Shown: positions 52,600 through 61,035, counted from the stretch's first letter. The stretch: DNA of 64,000 nt from Microlunatus speluncae (GCF_009299835.1 NZ_VKCZ01000004.1:62001-126000), one strand, 5' to 3'. Notes: a model not told the origin generated them from the sequence alone. Numbers and translations: made by a program.

Positions 52600-53633
52600 T
52601 GCTGTTTCCCGGTCTCCGCCTGGATCCTCGGCACCAGCCCGGTCCCGTCGGCGAAGAACTTCTCGTTCACGCTCTTCCAGCCGCCGAGGTCGTCGTTGAT
52701 CGTGAACAGTCGCTTCGGTTGCGGGAACGGGTTCGCCGGGTCGTTGGCGCCGCCGACCTCACCCACCTCGACGCCGTCGACCACCGGCCGGAATCCCTTG
52801 CCGGCAAAGGCCTGCTGGCCTTCCGGGCTGATCACGAAGTCGAGGTAGGACTGGGCCTTCGGGTCCGCCTCCTTCAGCACCGCGCCGGGGTTCTCGATCT
52901 TGAGGGTGTCGTCGGGGACGAGGTAGTCGAACGTCTCGCCCGACTGCCGGGCCAGGATCGCCTCGTTCTCGTACGAGATCAGCACGTCGGCCGTGCCCTG
53001 CAGGAAGGCGGTCGTCGCGTCCCGGCCGCTGCCCGGCAGCGCGACCACGTTGCCGAAGAACTTCCGCAGGTAGTCCTCGGCCTGCTGCTCGGTGCCGCCG
53101 GCCGAGATCACCTGGTGGTAGGCGGCGAGGATGTTCCAGCGGGCCGAACCGGACGAGGCCGGGTTGGGCGTGACGATCCGGACGCCGGGCTTGATCAGGT
53201 CGTCCCAGCCCTTGATCCCCTTCGGGTTGCCCGGGGCGACGACGATCACCACCACCGAATCGGAGACGATGCCCTGGGTGGGGCCGTCCTTCCAGTTCGG
53301 GTCGACCAGGCCGGCGTCGACCAGTCGGGTGACGTCGCCCTCGAGGGAGAAATTGACGTAGTCGGCCTCCAGCCCGTTGACCACCGCGCGGCTCTGGTCG
53401 CCGGAGGCGCCGTAGGACTGCTCCCAGGTGACGCCCTGGCCCTCGGGCGTCGCGGCCCAGGCCTCCTGAGCGGCCTTGTTGGCCTCCGCCGGGACGGCGA
53501 AACCGACCAGGTGCAAGGTGGTTCCGCTGCCGCCGGACCCGACCGCCTCGCCGACGCAGCCGGTCAGGGCGAGCAGGCAGGCGACGACACCGGCGATCAG
53601 CGCCGCTCCGGTGTGCCGTGATCGTCCTCGCAT
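52596..53633 (-). CDS. sbp: Sulfate-binding lipoprotein (Sbp/CysP)
   Basis: A 345-residue substrate-binding lipoprotein, first gene of the sulfate import operon. The lipobox LLALTGC places Cys near residue 26. The mature part shows LVGFAVPAEANKAAQEAW, SYGASGDQSRAVVNGLEADYVNFSLEGDV (anion-binding region) and the typical PNPASSGSARWNILAAY. ATG 53633 gives an ideal signal peptide; an in-frame ATG at 53667 would add 12 residues and has TATATT seven bases upstream, so it cannot be excluded. The operon order sbp-cysT-cysW-cysA is complete. Confidence 0.93.
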   Translation of the reverse strand: MRGRSRHTGAALIAGVVACLLALTGCVGEAVGSGGSGTTLHLVGFAVPAEANKAAQEAWAATPEGQGVTWEQSYGASGDQSRAVVNGLEADYVNFSLEGDVTRLVDAGLVDPNWKDGPTQGIVSDSVVVIVVAPGNPKGIKGWDDLIKPGVRIVTPNPASSGSARWNILAAYHQVISAGGTEQQAEDYLRKFFGNVVALPGSGRDATTAFLQGTADVLISYENEAILARQSGETFDYLVPDDTLKIENPGAVLKEADPKAQSYLDFVISPEGQQAFAGKGFRPVVDGVEVGEVGGANDPANPFPQPKRLFTINDDLGGWKSVNEKFFADGTGLVPRIQAETGKQQ

Positions 53634-53816
53634 GATGCCAAGTCCCCCCGTATTGCCTGTCGACATACAAGGGAATATAGGCATGGTGGGCTGCGGCTGA
53701 TACCACCGTCCGACCGTTGAGACAGGACGGCAACTCTGGGTGAGGTCGCGCTGTAACGAAACGCAGGCCTTCCGACACCGAAGAGGAGATGATCGGATCG
53801 ACGGAGAGGAAGGCCC

Positions 53817-54419
53817 ATGGAACGCAGCCTGGTCTGGGTGAAGGACGGCGGAGCCGAGCTGGCGCGGGTCAAGCTGACCGACCGGCGGCTCTCGGCGACG
53901 GGTACGGCGATCGGGTCGGACCCGCTGCCGTACCGGCTCGACTACACGCTGCGGACCGTGGACCGGTTCGTCACCAGTGCTCTGTACGTCAGCAGCGCCG
54001 GGCACGATCCCGATCGCGGGCCGTGGCGCCGCCAGCTGGAACTGCGTCATGACGGAGCCGGGACCTGGACCGTGGACGCGACCGGCGAGGGCGACCCGAA
54101 GCTGCCGCCGCCGGGCGGTGACCCGGAGACGCTGCGGGACGCCCTGGACTGCGACCTCGGGCTGTCGCCGCTGACCAACACGATGCCGGTGCTTCGGGCC
54201 GGCCTGCTGGCGGGTGGCGGGCCGGTGGACTTCGTGATGGCCTGGGTCTCGGTGCCCGACCTGGCCGTCGTTCCCGACCGGCAGACGTACACCTTCCGGC
54301 GGCGTGACGGCGACCATCCGGTGATCAACTACACCGGCGGCGACTGGACCCGCGACATCGTCTTCGACGCCGCCGGGCTGGTCCTGGACTATCCGGACAT
54401 CGGGCGCCGGGTGGCCTAA
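53817..54419 (+). CDS. Putative glycolipid-binding protein (PF06475-like)
   Basis: A 200-residue beta-rich protein: MERSLVWVKDGGAELARVKLTD, YRLDYTLRTVDRFVTSALYVSS, the family hallmark DCDLGLSPLTNTMPVLR, and VINYTGGDWTRDIVFDAAGLVLDYP. The PF06475 fold resembles a lipocalin-like bowl reported to bind glycolipids in Pseudomonas PA1994. No signal peptide, so cytoplasmic. Its stop overlaps the convergent DUF2510 gene by 4 bp. Biological role unknown. Confidence 0.86.
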   Translation: MERSLVWVKDGGAELARVKLTDRRLSATGTAIGSDPLPYRLDYTLRTVDRFVTSALYVSSAGHDPDRGPWRRQLELRHDGAGTWTVDATGEGDPKLPPPGGDPETLRDALDCDLGLSPLTNTMPVLRAGLLAGGGPVDFVMAWVSVPDLAVVPDRQTYTFRRRDGDHPVINYTGGDWTRDIVFDAAGLVLDYPDIGRRVA

Positions 54420-55327
54420 TCGACGGTGAGATCGCGGACGGTGCCGTCCAGGATCGCGAGCAGGCCCTGGTCGCCGATGGTGACGCCGCCGAGGAACATG
54501 CCGAAGGTGTCGGGGTTGCCGGTGTCGACGACGATCACGTCCACCGTGTCGCCCTTGGCCTCGATGTCGGGATTGTTCACCCGGATGTCGGTGCGGATCC
54601 ACCAGGCGTCGTGGCCGTCGATCTTGGCGGCCTCCGACTTCAGGTCCTTCGCGGACTCGAAATAGGAGTAGAAGCTCGACGTGGCGACGCACTGCATGAT
54701 GCTTTCGGCGGCCTGCTTCGGCGCCGCGAAGCCGTCCTCACGGCGCAGTTCGCCGACCGCCACCAGCGAGAGCCACGTCGGTTCCAGGATCTTGCTCTGC
54801 GATGCGACGTCGTAGGCCCAGCTGACCCCGCTGGTCTGCAGGTCGTCCTGCCAGCCGGCGACCCGGGGGAACGACAGCCCGCCGCCGTGCACCCGCCCGT
54901 CGTCCGGATGACCGGCGCGGGCGCGCGGGTTGCCGAGCGGGCACTCGGTCAGCGGCCGGGCCGTCGAGGAGCCGGACGGGCTCGGCGTCGGCGTGGGAGT
55001 GGGGCTGGACGGGGCCGCGGTCGGGCTGCTGTCGTCCCAGCCGGACACCGTCGAGGAGGGGACCGGGTCGTCGGTGATCGGCTGCGATCCGCTGCCGAGC
55101 TGGCGTACGACGAAGAAGACGATCAATCCGAGCACGACGACCAGGGCGATCAGGCCGACGATGACCGCCGGCCCGCGCCGCCGGCCCCGTTGCCGGCCGT
55201 CGCTCGGCTGGCCGCCGGGCTGATCGGTGGTCTGCTGGGACCAGCTGCGGCCGTCCCAGTAACGAAACCGGCCCGGCGCGCCGGACGGATCGGGATACCA
55301 ACCGGGTGTGGACACGGGCACTACCAA
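54416..55327 (-). CDS. DUF2510 membrane protein, paralogue B
   Basis: A 303-residue paralogue of 47749. The DUF2510 motif GWYPDPSGAPGRFRYWDGRSW is followed by a basic loop, a helix (AVIVGLIALVVVLGLIVFFVV), the tether GWDDSSPTAAPSSPTPTPTPS and the outer domain (ECPLGNPRARAGHPDDGRVHGGGLSFPRVAGW ... ESIMQCVATSSFYSYF ... AKIDGHDAWWIRTDIRV). Both conserved cysteines are kept. This copy has the longest perfect match to paralogue C in the CPLGxP and SIMQC blocks. Function unknown. Confidence 0.85.
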   Translation of the reverse strand: MVVPVSTPGWYPDPSGAPGRFRYWDGRSWSQQTTDQPGGQPSDGRQRGRRRGPAVIVGLIALVVVLGLIVFFVVRQLGSGSQPITDDPVPSSTVSGWDDSSPTAAPSSPTPTPTPSPSGSSTARPLTECPLGNPRARAGHPDDGRVHGGGLSFPRVAGWQDDLQTSGVSWAYDVASQSKILEPTWLSLVAVGELRREDGFAAPKQAAESIMQCVATSSFYSYFESAKDLKSEAAKIDGHDAWWIRTDIRVNNPDIEAKGDTVDVIVVDTGNPDTFGMFLGGVTIGDQGLLAILDGTVRDLTVD

Positions 55328-55349
55328 ACCATGAAGCGGGTCAGGAGGG

Positions 55350-55646
55350 TCAGCGTAGGTGTTCTTCGACGCGCCGCACCTTCTCGGTCAATTGACCGGT
55401 GTAGCCGGGGCGGATGTCGGCCTTGATCACCAGGCTGACCCGGTCGGTATGGGCGAGCAGGGCATCGGTGGCGCGCTTGAGCACGGCCATGATCTCGTCC
55501 CACTCACCCTCGAGGTTGGTGAACATCGCGTTGGTCTCCGACGGCAGGCCGGAGTCGCGGACGATCCGTACCGCCTCGGCGACGGCGGCGCTGACCGAGC
55601 CGTCAGGGTCGGCGGCGGCGGGGGCGATGCTGAAGGCTACGAGCAT
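55350..55646 (-). CDS. MTH1187/YqgV-type thiamine-binding-like protein
   Basis: A 98-residue ferredoxin-like protein: MLVAFSIAPAAADPDGSVSAAVAEAVRIVRDSGLPSETNAMFTNLEGEWDEIMAVLKRATDALL. The family (PF01910) binds thiamine or hydroxymethylpyrimidine and is often near thiamine-uptake genes, though none are seen here. CAGAAT, six bases, ATG supports the start. It follows the MFS gene by 31 bp in the same direction. Confidence 0.88.
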   Translation of the reverse strand: MLVAFSIAPAAADPDGSVSAAVAEAVRIVRDSGLPSETNAMFTNLEGEWDEIMAVLKRATDALLAHTDRVSLVIKADIRPGYTGQLTEKVRRVEEHLR

Positions 55647-55677
55647 GCGGCCATTCTGCTCCCCGTGCGATCGGTGA

Positions 55678-57201
55678 TCACCAACTGCCCTTGTGCTCCG
55701 GCACCTTGAACACCAGCGGCAGGGTGCAGATGATCAGTCCGGCGAAGATCAGGAAGACGATCGACAGCGTGGCTCCGGGGTTGTCGCTGCGAGCCATCAC
55801 GGCCGTCGCGATCGAGATCGCCATGATCGAACCGGACTGGCGGAACATGCCGCGCAGCCCGGCGATGCCGGCCGCGTCGTTCGGCGCCAACTGGAGCACC
55901 GCGTTGTTGCCGGCCGGCACGGACAGGCCCATGCCGAGGCCGGTCACCCCCGCGGCGAGGGCGAGCCAGACCACCTGGTGCATCCCGGGTGGCGGAAAGC
56001 AGATGGCGACCATGCCGACCGAGAGCAACGAGAAGCCGAGGACCATCGGCAGTCGGTAGCCGGTCCGGCGCAGGGTCATCACGGCCAGACCGGCGATGCA
56101 GATCATGCCGACCGCGCGGGCCGTCATCAGCGTGCCGGACTCCAAGATCGGGATCCCGAACCGGGCCTGGGCGAACAGCGGCACCAGGGCGCCGAAGCCG
56201 ATCGCGGCCGCGCCCTGCAGGAAGTTGATCAAGTTCATCACGCCGAACCCGCGGCCCTTGAGCAGCCGCATCGGGATGAACGGTGCCTTGCCGCGGGACG
56301 AGTGCCGCAGGAACAACACCAGAGCCACGATCGCGATCGCCTCGGGCACCAGGAACTGCGGGCTGAGCGGCGAACTGTCCTTGCTGCCCAGGGAAGTGAC
56401 GCCCAGCATCAGCCCGAGGATCAAGACGCCGAGCAGCACGACGCCGTACACGTCCAATCGCCGGCTGACCGCCTGCCGGCTCTCCGGGATCACGATCAGC
56501 GCGAGCACCAGCAGCAGGACGCCGATCGGAACGTTGACCAGGAAGATCGCGCGCCAGTCCCAGTAGGTGAGCAGGATCCCGCCGAGGATCGGGCCGACGA
56601 TGCCGCCGATCGGGAACACGCTGGTGAACATGCCGACCGCCCGATCCCGGTTGGGCCCGAAGTTGTCGGCGACAATGCCGGTCGCCGCCGGCATGAACGC
56701 GCCGCCGCCGATCGCCTGGATGCCGCGCAGGACGACCAGCAGATAGATGTTGTCGACCAGGCCGCAGAGCAGGGAGGCGACCGTGAACAGCACGACGGCG
56801 ATCACGAAGACCTTCTTGCGCCCGAACTGATCACTCAGCTTGCCGGCCAGCGGCATGATCAACACCTGGCCGAGCGAATAGATCGTGACTGTCCAGCTGG
56901 CCCACTCCAGGCCCGAGCCGAGATCGGCCTGGATCGACGGCAGGGCGATCGCAACGACGGTGTGATCGACCGAGGCCATGAACAGCGCCATCGAGACGAC
57001 GGCGAAGATCAGCCAGCGGCGCGGCGACGGTTCCGGCGCGGCATTGTCGTCGCTGACTTTCGTCGCTCCCGCTCCGGTGCCGTCGGTCTTGGTAGTCTGC
57101 GCGTCCACGACGATCGGGGCGGCAGCCTCCGCTTCGGGCACCGCGAGACTCGCGTCCTGAGCGGGGCGAAGCACCGGTCGTCCGGGCGGCAATCGAGACA
57201 T
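55678..57201 (-). CDS. MFS drug-efflux transporter, DHA2 (EmrB/QacA) type
   Basis: A 507-residue exporter with fourteen helices after a disordered 60-residue N-terminus. Motif D1 (FMASVDHTVVAIALPSIQADLG), motif A (GKLSDQFGRKKVFV), motif B (VVLRGIQAIGGG) and motif C (SVFPIGGIVGPILGGIL) are visible. Substrates are likely amphipathic drugs or toxic metabolites. It is divergent from a MarR regulator with an 18-bp palindrome between, so MarR control of efflux is likely. Start has no strong ribosome site. Confidence 0.92.
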   Translation of the reverse strand: MSRLPPGRPVLRPAQDASLAVPEAEAAAPIVVDAQTTKTDGTGAGATKVSDDNAAPEPSPRRWLIFAVVSMALFMASVDHTVVAIALPSIQADLGSGLEWASWTVTIYSLGQVLIMPLAGKLSDQFGRKKVFVIAVVLFTVASLLCGLVDNIYLLVVLRGIQAIGGGAFMPAATGIVADNFGPNRDRAVGMFTSVFPIGGIVGPILGGILLTYWDWRAIFLVNVPIGVLLLVLALIVIPESRQAVSRRLDVYGVVLLGVLILGLMLGVTSLGSKDSSPLSPQFLVPEAIAIVALVLFLRHSSRGKAPFIPMRLLKGRGFGVMNLINFLQGAAAIGFGALVPLFAQARFGIPILESGTLMTARAVGMICIAGLAVMTLRRTGYRLPMVLGFSLLSVGMVAICFPPPGMHQVVWLALAAGVTGLGMGLSVPAGNNAVLQLAPNDAAGIAGLRGMFRQSGSIMAISIATAVMARSDNPGATLSIVFLIFAGLIICTLPLVFKVPEHKGSW

Positions 57202-57259
57202 TCCGAGCGCACACCCCCTGGTCTTGGATTCGATCCCTGAACCTGATCAATACAGTACA

Positions 57260-57277
57260 TTGCGTGCCGGCAAGCAA
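57260..57277. promoter_or_regulatory. MarR-type operator palindrome
   Basis: TTGCGTGCCGGCAAGCAA is an inverted repeat with eight of nine pairs complementary. It lies 59 bp from the MFS start and 20 bp from the MarR ATG. Occupancy would repress both divergent genes until the inducer binds MarR. Confidence 0.75.
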
Positions 57278-57296
57278 GTAAAAGGAAGGCGTGGGC

Positions 57297-57743
57297 ATGG
57301 ACACGGACACGGTGGCCCGGCTGCGAGCGGCGATCGGTCGCCTGTCGCGGCAACTCAATGCCTCGGCCACCCATGAGGGCCTGACCCCGAGCCAGGCCTC
57401 GGCCCTCGGCCTGATCGGCGGCCGCGGCCCGCTGAGCCTGGCCGAGCTGGCCAAACTGGAGAGCCTGAACCCGACCATGGTGTCCCGGATCGTCGGCCGT
57501 CTGGACGAGCTCGGCCTGATCCGGCGCCGGCAGAACCCCGCCGACCTCCGCGCCGCCTGGGTCGAGATCACCCCCGACGGGCGGCAGATGACCGAACGCA
57601 TCCGCGACGCCCGCGGCCAAGTCGTCTCCGCCTGCCTGGACCGCCTCGACACCGCCGACCGCGACGCCATCACCGCCGCCCTCCCCGCCCTGGAGCATCT
57701 GGTCGAGGAGCTCAAGGACGTCACCGCCACCTCGGACGCCTGA
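57297..57743 (+). CDS. MarR family transcriptional regulator
   Basis: A 148-residue winged helix repressor: TPSQASALGLIGGRGPLSLAELAKLESLNPTMVSRIVGRLDELGLIRRRQNPADLRAAWVEITPDGRQMTE is the DNA-binding core with wing DLRAAWVEITP. ATG 57297 is preferred because AAGGAAGG is seven bases upstream; GTG 57291 is too close. It faces the MFS exporter and probably represses it via the palindrome at 57260. Confidence 0.92.
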   Translation: MDTDTVARLRAAIGRLSRQLNASATHEGLTPSQASALGLIGGRGPLSLAELAKLESLNPTMVSRIVGRLDELGLIRRRQNPADLRAAWVEITPDGRQMTERIRDARGQVVSACLDRLDTADRDAITAALPALEHLVEELKDVTATSDA

Positions 57744-58075
57744 GCTCGATGCTGAGTGAACACCCCGGGGCGGTTCAGCGATCTGGCGTGGCGTTGGTCG
57801 TGGGGGTGCTTCGAGTGTGACGTTTCCCGGCTCGGCGGGCGGTTTTTGGCCGGGAAACGTCACAGTGGATGGCCAGTTCGCGGGTGAGGTGCAGTTCGGC
57901 GGTCGTCGGGATGAATGCGGCATCGAGGCGATGCGGTAGTGGGCTGCCTGCGCTCGTTCCCTGAGCCTGTCGAAGGGCAAGCCCGGGTTGAGTGATCGGG
58001 CGTGGCGTTGGTCGCGGGGCGGTGCGTCGAGTGTGACGTTTCCCGGCTCGGTGGGCGGTTCTGAGCCGGTAAACG
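57744..58075. other. Non-coding repeat-rich region after the MarR gene
   Basis: No gene is seen. Two copies of a 49-bp inverted repeat (57816 and 58032) lie 216 bp apart. Each is preceded by similar sequence (GGCGTGGCGTTGGTCG), so the duplicated unit is about 90 bp. Between them is a dispersed-type sequence CCCTGAGCCTGTCGAAGGG near 57959. The second copy runs into the 3' end of the AbiEi-like gene. Confidence 0.75.
57816..57864. repeat. 49-bp inverted repeat, family 2 copy 1
   Basis: Perfect 16-bp arms TGTGACGTTTCCCGGC and GCCGGGAAACGTCACA (57816-57831, 57849-57864) enclose a 17-base loop. The 3' flank AGTGGATGGC is shared by the other copies. Confidence 0.95.
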
Positions 58076-58080
58076 TCACA
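58032..58080. repeat. 49-bp inverted repeat, family 2 copy 2
   Basis: Arms TGTGACGTTTCCCGGCTC and GAGCCGGTAAACGTCACA with one mismatch, identical total length to copy 1, flank AGTCGATGGC. Its last bases reach the stop codon of the AbiEi-like gene. Confidence 0.95.
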
Positions 58081-58975
58081 GTCGATGGCTGGTCCCGAAC
58101 AGGGTGAGCCATTCGGCGGAGTAGTTGGGTGGTGGGCCGGGGTAGCCGCGTTCGCGGAGGCGGGCGTAGGTCGTTTCGGCGATCTCTTTGGGGTGGAGCA
58201 GGCGGCCGGCGGTGACGCGGATGATCAGGTAGCCGGCGTTGACGGCGGCTTCGTGCCGGGCGATGTCGCGGGCCCATTGGCGGGGGTCGGTGCGGTGCTG
58301 TTCGCCGTCGTACTCGGCAATGATCCGGTACGGATCCAGGACCAGGTCCATCCGGCCGATGGGTTCGTGATCGGTGCCGATCCTGGGGTTGCAGCGGGGT
58401 TCGGGCAGTCCGGCGAGGACGAGGAGCAGCCGGAGTTCGGTCTCTTTCGGTGAATCGACCTCCTTTCGGGCCAGCCCGGCAGCACGGCGGGCGAGTCGGC
58501 AGCCGCGGGCGGTCCAGTGCGCCGCCGCGTCGAGGAGCTGGGCCTGAGTGGTACGGCCGAGCCTGATCAGCCAGTCCGCGGCGGCGACGGCTTGGATCAG
58601 ATTCAGTTCGGCACACGCGCTGAGCCAGGCCGGCACGGGGCGGACCAAGCGGCCGGCAGCCTCGGGAATCCGGACCATACGGCTGAGCCGTACACCCGGC
58701 CGGCGGCTCTGCCCGGCGGTGGCGGTCGCGACCCGGATCGGCTCCGGGACCCCGATCTCGACGCCGTGCAGGTGCAGCGCCGTGACCCCGGTGATCACGC
58801 CGTCCCTAGGCATGATCAACAAAGTCCCCGCCGCCCGCTCGGTGAGCGTCAGGTCACGATCGGCGGGCGCGTACACGCCCCGATGCAGGCGTCGGAAGCG
58901 CGGGCCGAGGAGTTGATCATCGGTCAGCGACAATCTCGCGGCGCTGCGCAGAGTCAGCAATGGCGGCAGTTCCAT
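58076..58975 (-). CDS. AbiEi/DUF559-like protein (orphan)
   Basis: A 299-residue protein. The N-terminal half resembles an AbiEi-type winged-helix antitoxin (RRLHRGVYAPADRDLTLTERAAGTLLIMPRDGVITGVTALHLHGVEIG). The C-terminal half is a DUF559/Vsr-type nuclease-like fold: MDLVLDPYRIIAEYDGEQHRTDPRQWARDIARHEAAVNAGYLIIRVTAGRLL, with the Asp, Glu and Asp positions of that fold. Such fusions are common in Actinobacteria in many copies and usually lack a partner AbiEii; none is seen here. Repeats of family 2 flank it at 58032 and 59117. Function uncertain. Confidence 0.82.
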   Translation of the reverse strand: MELPPLLTLRSAARLSLTDDQLLGPRFRRLHRGVYAPADRDLTLTERAAGTLLIMPRDGVITGVTALHLHGVEIGVPEPIRVATATAGQSRRPGVRLSRMVRIPEAAGRLVRPVPAWLSACAELNLIQAVAAADWLIRLGRTTQAQLLDAAAHWTARGCRLARRAAGLARKEVDSPKETELRLLLVLAGLPEPRCNPRIGTDHEPIGRMDLVLDPYRIIAEYDGEQHRTDPRQWARDIARHEAAVNAGYLIIRVTAGRLLHPKEIAETTYARLRERGYPGPPPNYSAEWLTLFGTSHRL

Positions 58976-59116
58976 CGGCCCACCATGCGCTCATCCGCGC
59001 CGCAAGGCCACGTCGATCCACCGAATCTGTGGATAACGTGGTCGCCGCTTCTTCGGTCGAGCGGAGCGCCAGGGTGCGAGCCGAGATCAGACCTACGGCA
59101 GGATCGATGTGCCCAG

Positions 59117-59165
59117 TGTGACGTTTCCCGGCTCCCAGGTCGATTCCGAGCCGGTTTTCGTCACA
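59117..59165. repeat. 49-bp inverted repeat, family 2 copy 3
   Basis: Arms TGTGACGTTTCCCGGCTC and GAGCCGGTTTTCGTCACA, again 49 bp and flanked by AGTGGATGGC. It lies 142 bp upstream of the AbiEi-like start and 68 bp downstream of DUF2510 paralogue C. Confidence 0.93.
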
Positions 59166-59232
59166 GTGGATGGCGATGTCGGGCTGACCGGGCACCTTCT
59201 GGCTGCCGGCTTCGCGGCAGCCCAGAACGCCG

Positions 59233-60141
59233 CTAGCTCGCCGTGAGGCTGCGGACGACGTCGCTCAGTTGATTGGTCAGGTCGGCGTTGCCGATCGGTA
59301 CGGCGCCGAAGAAGAGGCCCCAGTCGGCGCCGTCGGGGATGATCACGAAGATCACCTTGTCGCCGGGGAAGGGGAGGCCGGGCTGGTCGACGACGATGTC
59401 CGACTCGATCAGCCAGCCGGGCTGGCCCGAGATCGTGATCGCTTCGCTGCGGAGATCTTTCCGGGTCGGGTTGTACGGCAGGTACATCCGGGTGGTCACG
59501 GCGCACTGCATGATCGAATCGGCGACCGCCTCCGGCTTGCCGGGGAAGTCGGTGCCGAGCAGGCGGCCGACGGCCAGTTGGGCGATCCAGCCGGGATCAC
59601 CGTTCACCGGCAGGTATTGCTGGGTGACGTCGTAGGCGAAGCTCATCCGCGGCTCGGGCGCAGCGGGCTGGAAGTTGCCGGCGACCGGGAAGGAGAGGTT
59701 GCCGCCGTAGACCCGGCCGTCCGCCGGATGGCTCTCCCGGCGGTTCGGATCGCCGAGCGGGCACGGGACGGGCTCGCCGCCGGGGCCGCTCGGGGTGCCG
59801 CTCGGGCTCTGCGGCGCGTCGCTGCTCGGAGACTCGGTCGGTCGCGAGTCGTCCCAGCCGGTCACGGTCGAGGACGGATACGTACGGTCGGTGATCGGCG
59901 ATCCGGCGCCGGAGTTGCGGACGACGAAGATCGCGCCGATCGTGATCAACACGACCACGACCAGGGCCGCGATGATCAGGTAGCCGGCGCGGGAGCGGGA
60001 CGGTCGATCGTCGGCCGGGCCGCCGCCCGGACTCGGCCGGCGCGGGTCGGTGGTGGTCTCGGCCGACCAGGTCGCTCCGTCCCAGTAGCGGTAGGCGCCG
60101 GGCGTGCCGCCTGGATCGGGATACCAGCCCGGCGTGGCCAT
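59233..60141 (-). CDS. DUF2510 membrane protein, paralogue C
   Basis: A 302-residue protein with GWYPDPGGTPGAYRYWDGATWS at the N-terminus, a helix (YLIIAALVVVVLITIGAIFVV), the tether GWDDSRPTESPSSDAPQSPSG and the outer domain (PCPLGDPNRRESHPADGRVYGGNLSFPVAGNF ... DSIMQCAVTTRMYLPY ... GQPGWLIESDIVV). It starts 2 bp after the stop of paralogue D, so C and D are one operon from a tandem duplication. Function unknown. Confidence 0.85.
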   Translation of the reverse strand: MATPGWYPDPGGTPGAYRYWDGATWSAETTTDPRRPSPGGGPADDRPSRSRAGYLIIAALVVVVLITIGAIFVVRNSGAGSPITDRTYPSSTVTGWDDSRPTESPSSDAPQSPSGTPSGPGGEPVPCPLGDPNRRESHPADGRVYGGNLSFPVAGNFQPAAPEPRMSFAYDVTQQYLPVNGDPGWIAQLAVGRLLGTDFPGKPEAVADSIMQCAVTTRMYLPYNPTRKDLRSEAITISGQPGWLIESDIVVDQPGLPFPGDKVIFVIIPDGADWGLFFGAVPIGNADLTNQLSDVVRSLTAS

Positions 60142-60143
60142 GA

Positions 60144-61022
60144 TCAGCCCACCGCGAGTGATCGGCTCGCCGCGTCGAGTTCGGCGATCAGATCGTCACG
60201 TTCCATTGGTACGGCATGGAAATAGTAGGTGGCCGGGTCGGTGTCGACGACGACGATCCTGATCTTGGAACCCTTGGTCTTGAGTTCCGGATGGGAGAAG
60301 GTGAGCAGGGCGTCCAGCTGGGTCGCCGGGGTCGAGCCGAGCTTGATCGCGGTGTTCTTGTTCTCGGCGACGGTGACGGAGACGCTGGTGTAGAAGTCGC
60401 TGGTCACCAGGCACTGCAGCAGCCGCGCCGTCGCCTCCTCGCCGTCCGGATGATCATCGAAGGTGAGCACGCCGACCTGGGCCGACGCCTCCCAGGGCAG
60501 CTTCTCGGGCAAAGCCTGCGTCTGCACCGAGGCGTCGCGGCTGTACGGGAACCGGCTGGTGGACATCGGGTCGGACCACGGATAGGGCAACCGCTGGAAG
60601 GTCAGCGGGCCGCCGTGCACCCGGCCGTCGACCGGCGGATCGGGCAGCTCGTTCCGGCCGGCGAGGTCGCAGGCGACCGGCCGGCCGCTCCCGGTCGGCG
60701 TCTCGCTCGGGGCCGCCGACGACGGATCCGGGGAGGGTGACGAATCGTCCCAGCCGGTGACGGTCGACGTCGGCAGGTTTTCGTTCGTGAAGGCGCTGCT
60801 GTTCTGCCGGGTGAACACGACGACACCGACGACGATGATCACCAGCACGACAGCCAGGCCGCCGAGCAACAGACCGATCCGCCGGCCGCCGCCCCGGTTG
60901 CCGCTCGGGCCGCCGCCACCGCGGACCGGGCGGACGTTGCCGGTCCAGCCGCGGCCGTCGTAGTAGCGCAACCGGCCGGGCGTGCCGTCCGGGTCGGGAT
61001 ACCAGCCCGGCCCCGCTGTCAT
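60144..61022 (-). CDS. DUF2510 membrane protein, paralogue D
   Basis: A 292-residue, most diverged member: GWYPDPDGTPGRLRYYDGRGWTGN, basic Gly-rich linker, helix (IGLLLGGLAVVLVIIVVGVVVF), tether GWDDSSPSPDPSSAAPSETPTG and outer domain (ACDLAGRNELPDPPVDGRVHGGPLTFQRLPYPW ... RLLQCLVTSDFYTSV). The two cysteines and the DGRVHGG block are kept. It lies 13 bp after nadE in the same direction and may be co-transcribed with it. Function unknown. Confidence 0.83.
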   Translation of the reverse strand: MTAGPGWYPDPDGTPGRLRYYDGRGWTGNVRPVRGGGGPSGNRGGGRRIGLLLGGLAVVLVIIVVGVVVFTRQNSSAFTNENLPTSTVTGWDDSSPSPDPSSAAPSETPTGSGRPVACDLAGRNELPDPPVDGRVHGGPLTFQRLPYPWSDPMSTSRFPYSRDASVQTQALPEKLPWEASAQVGVLTFDDHPDGEEATARLLQCLVTSDFYTSVSVTVAENKNTAIKLGSTPATQLDALLTFSHPELKTKGSKIRIVVVDTDPATYYFHAVPMERDDLIAELDAASRSLAVG

Positions 61023-61035
61023 GCGTCCTCCATCA

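Noticed and set aside
52596..54692. N-terminal extension of the sulfate-binding protein to 698 residues.
   Set aside because: The extension overlaps the glycolipid-binding gene on the other strand and would bury the lipobox signal peptide in the middle.
58076..58975. AbiE toxin-antitoxin system.
   Set aside because: Only the AbiEi/DUF559-like protein is present; no AbiEii nucleotidyltransferase adjoins.
57816..59165. Possible CRISPR array because of repeated short units.
   Set aside because: Only three hairpin copies with unequal spacing and no spacers of uniform length or cas genes.
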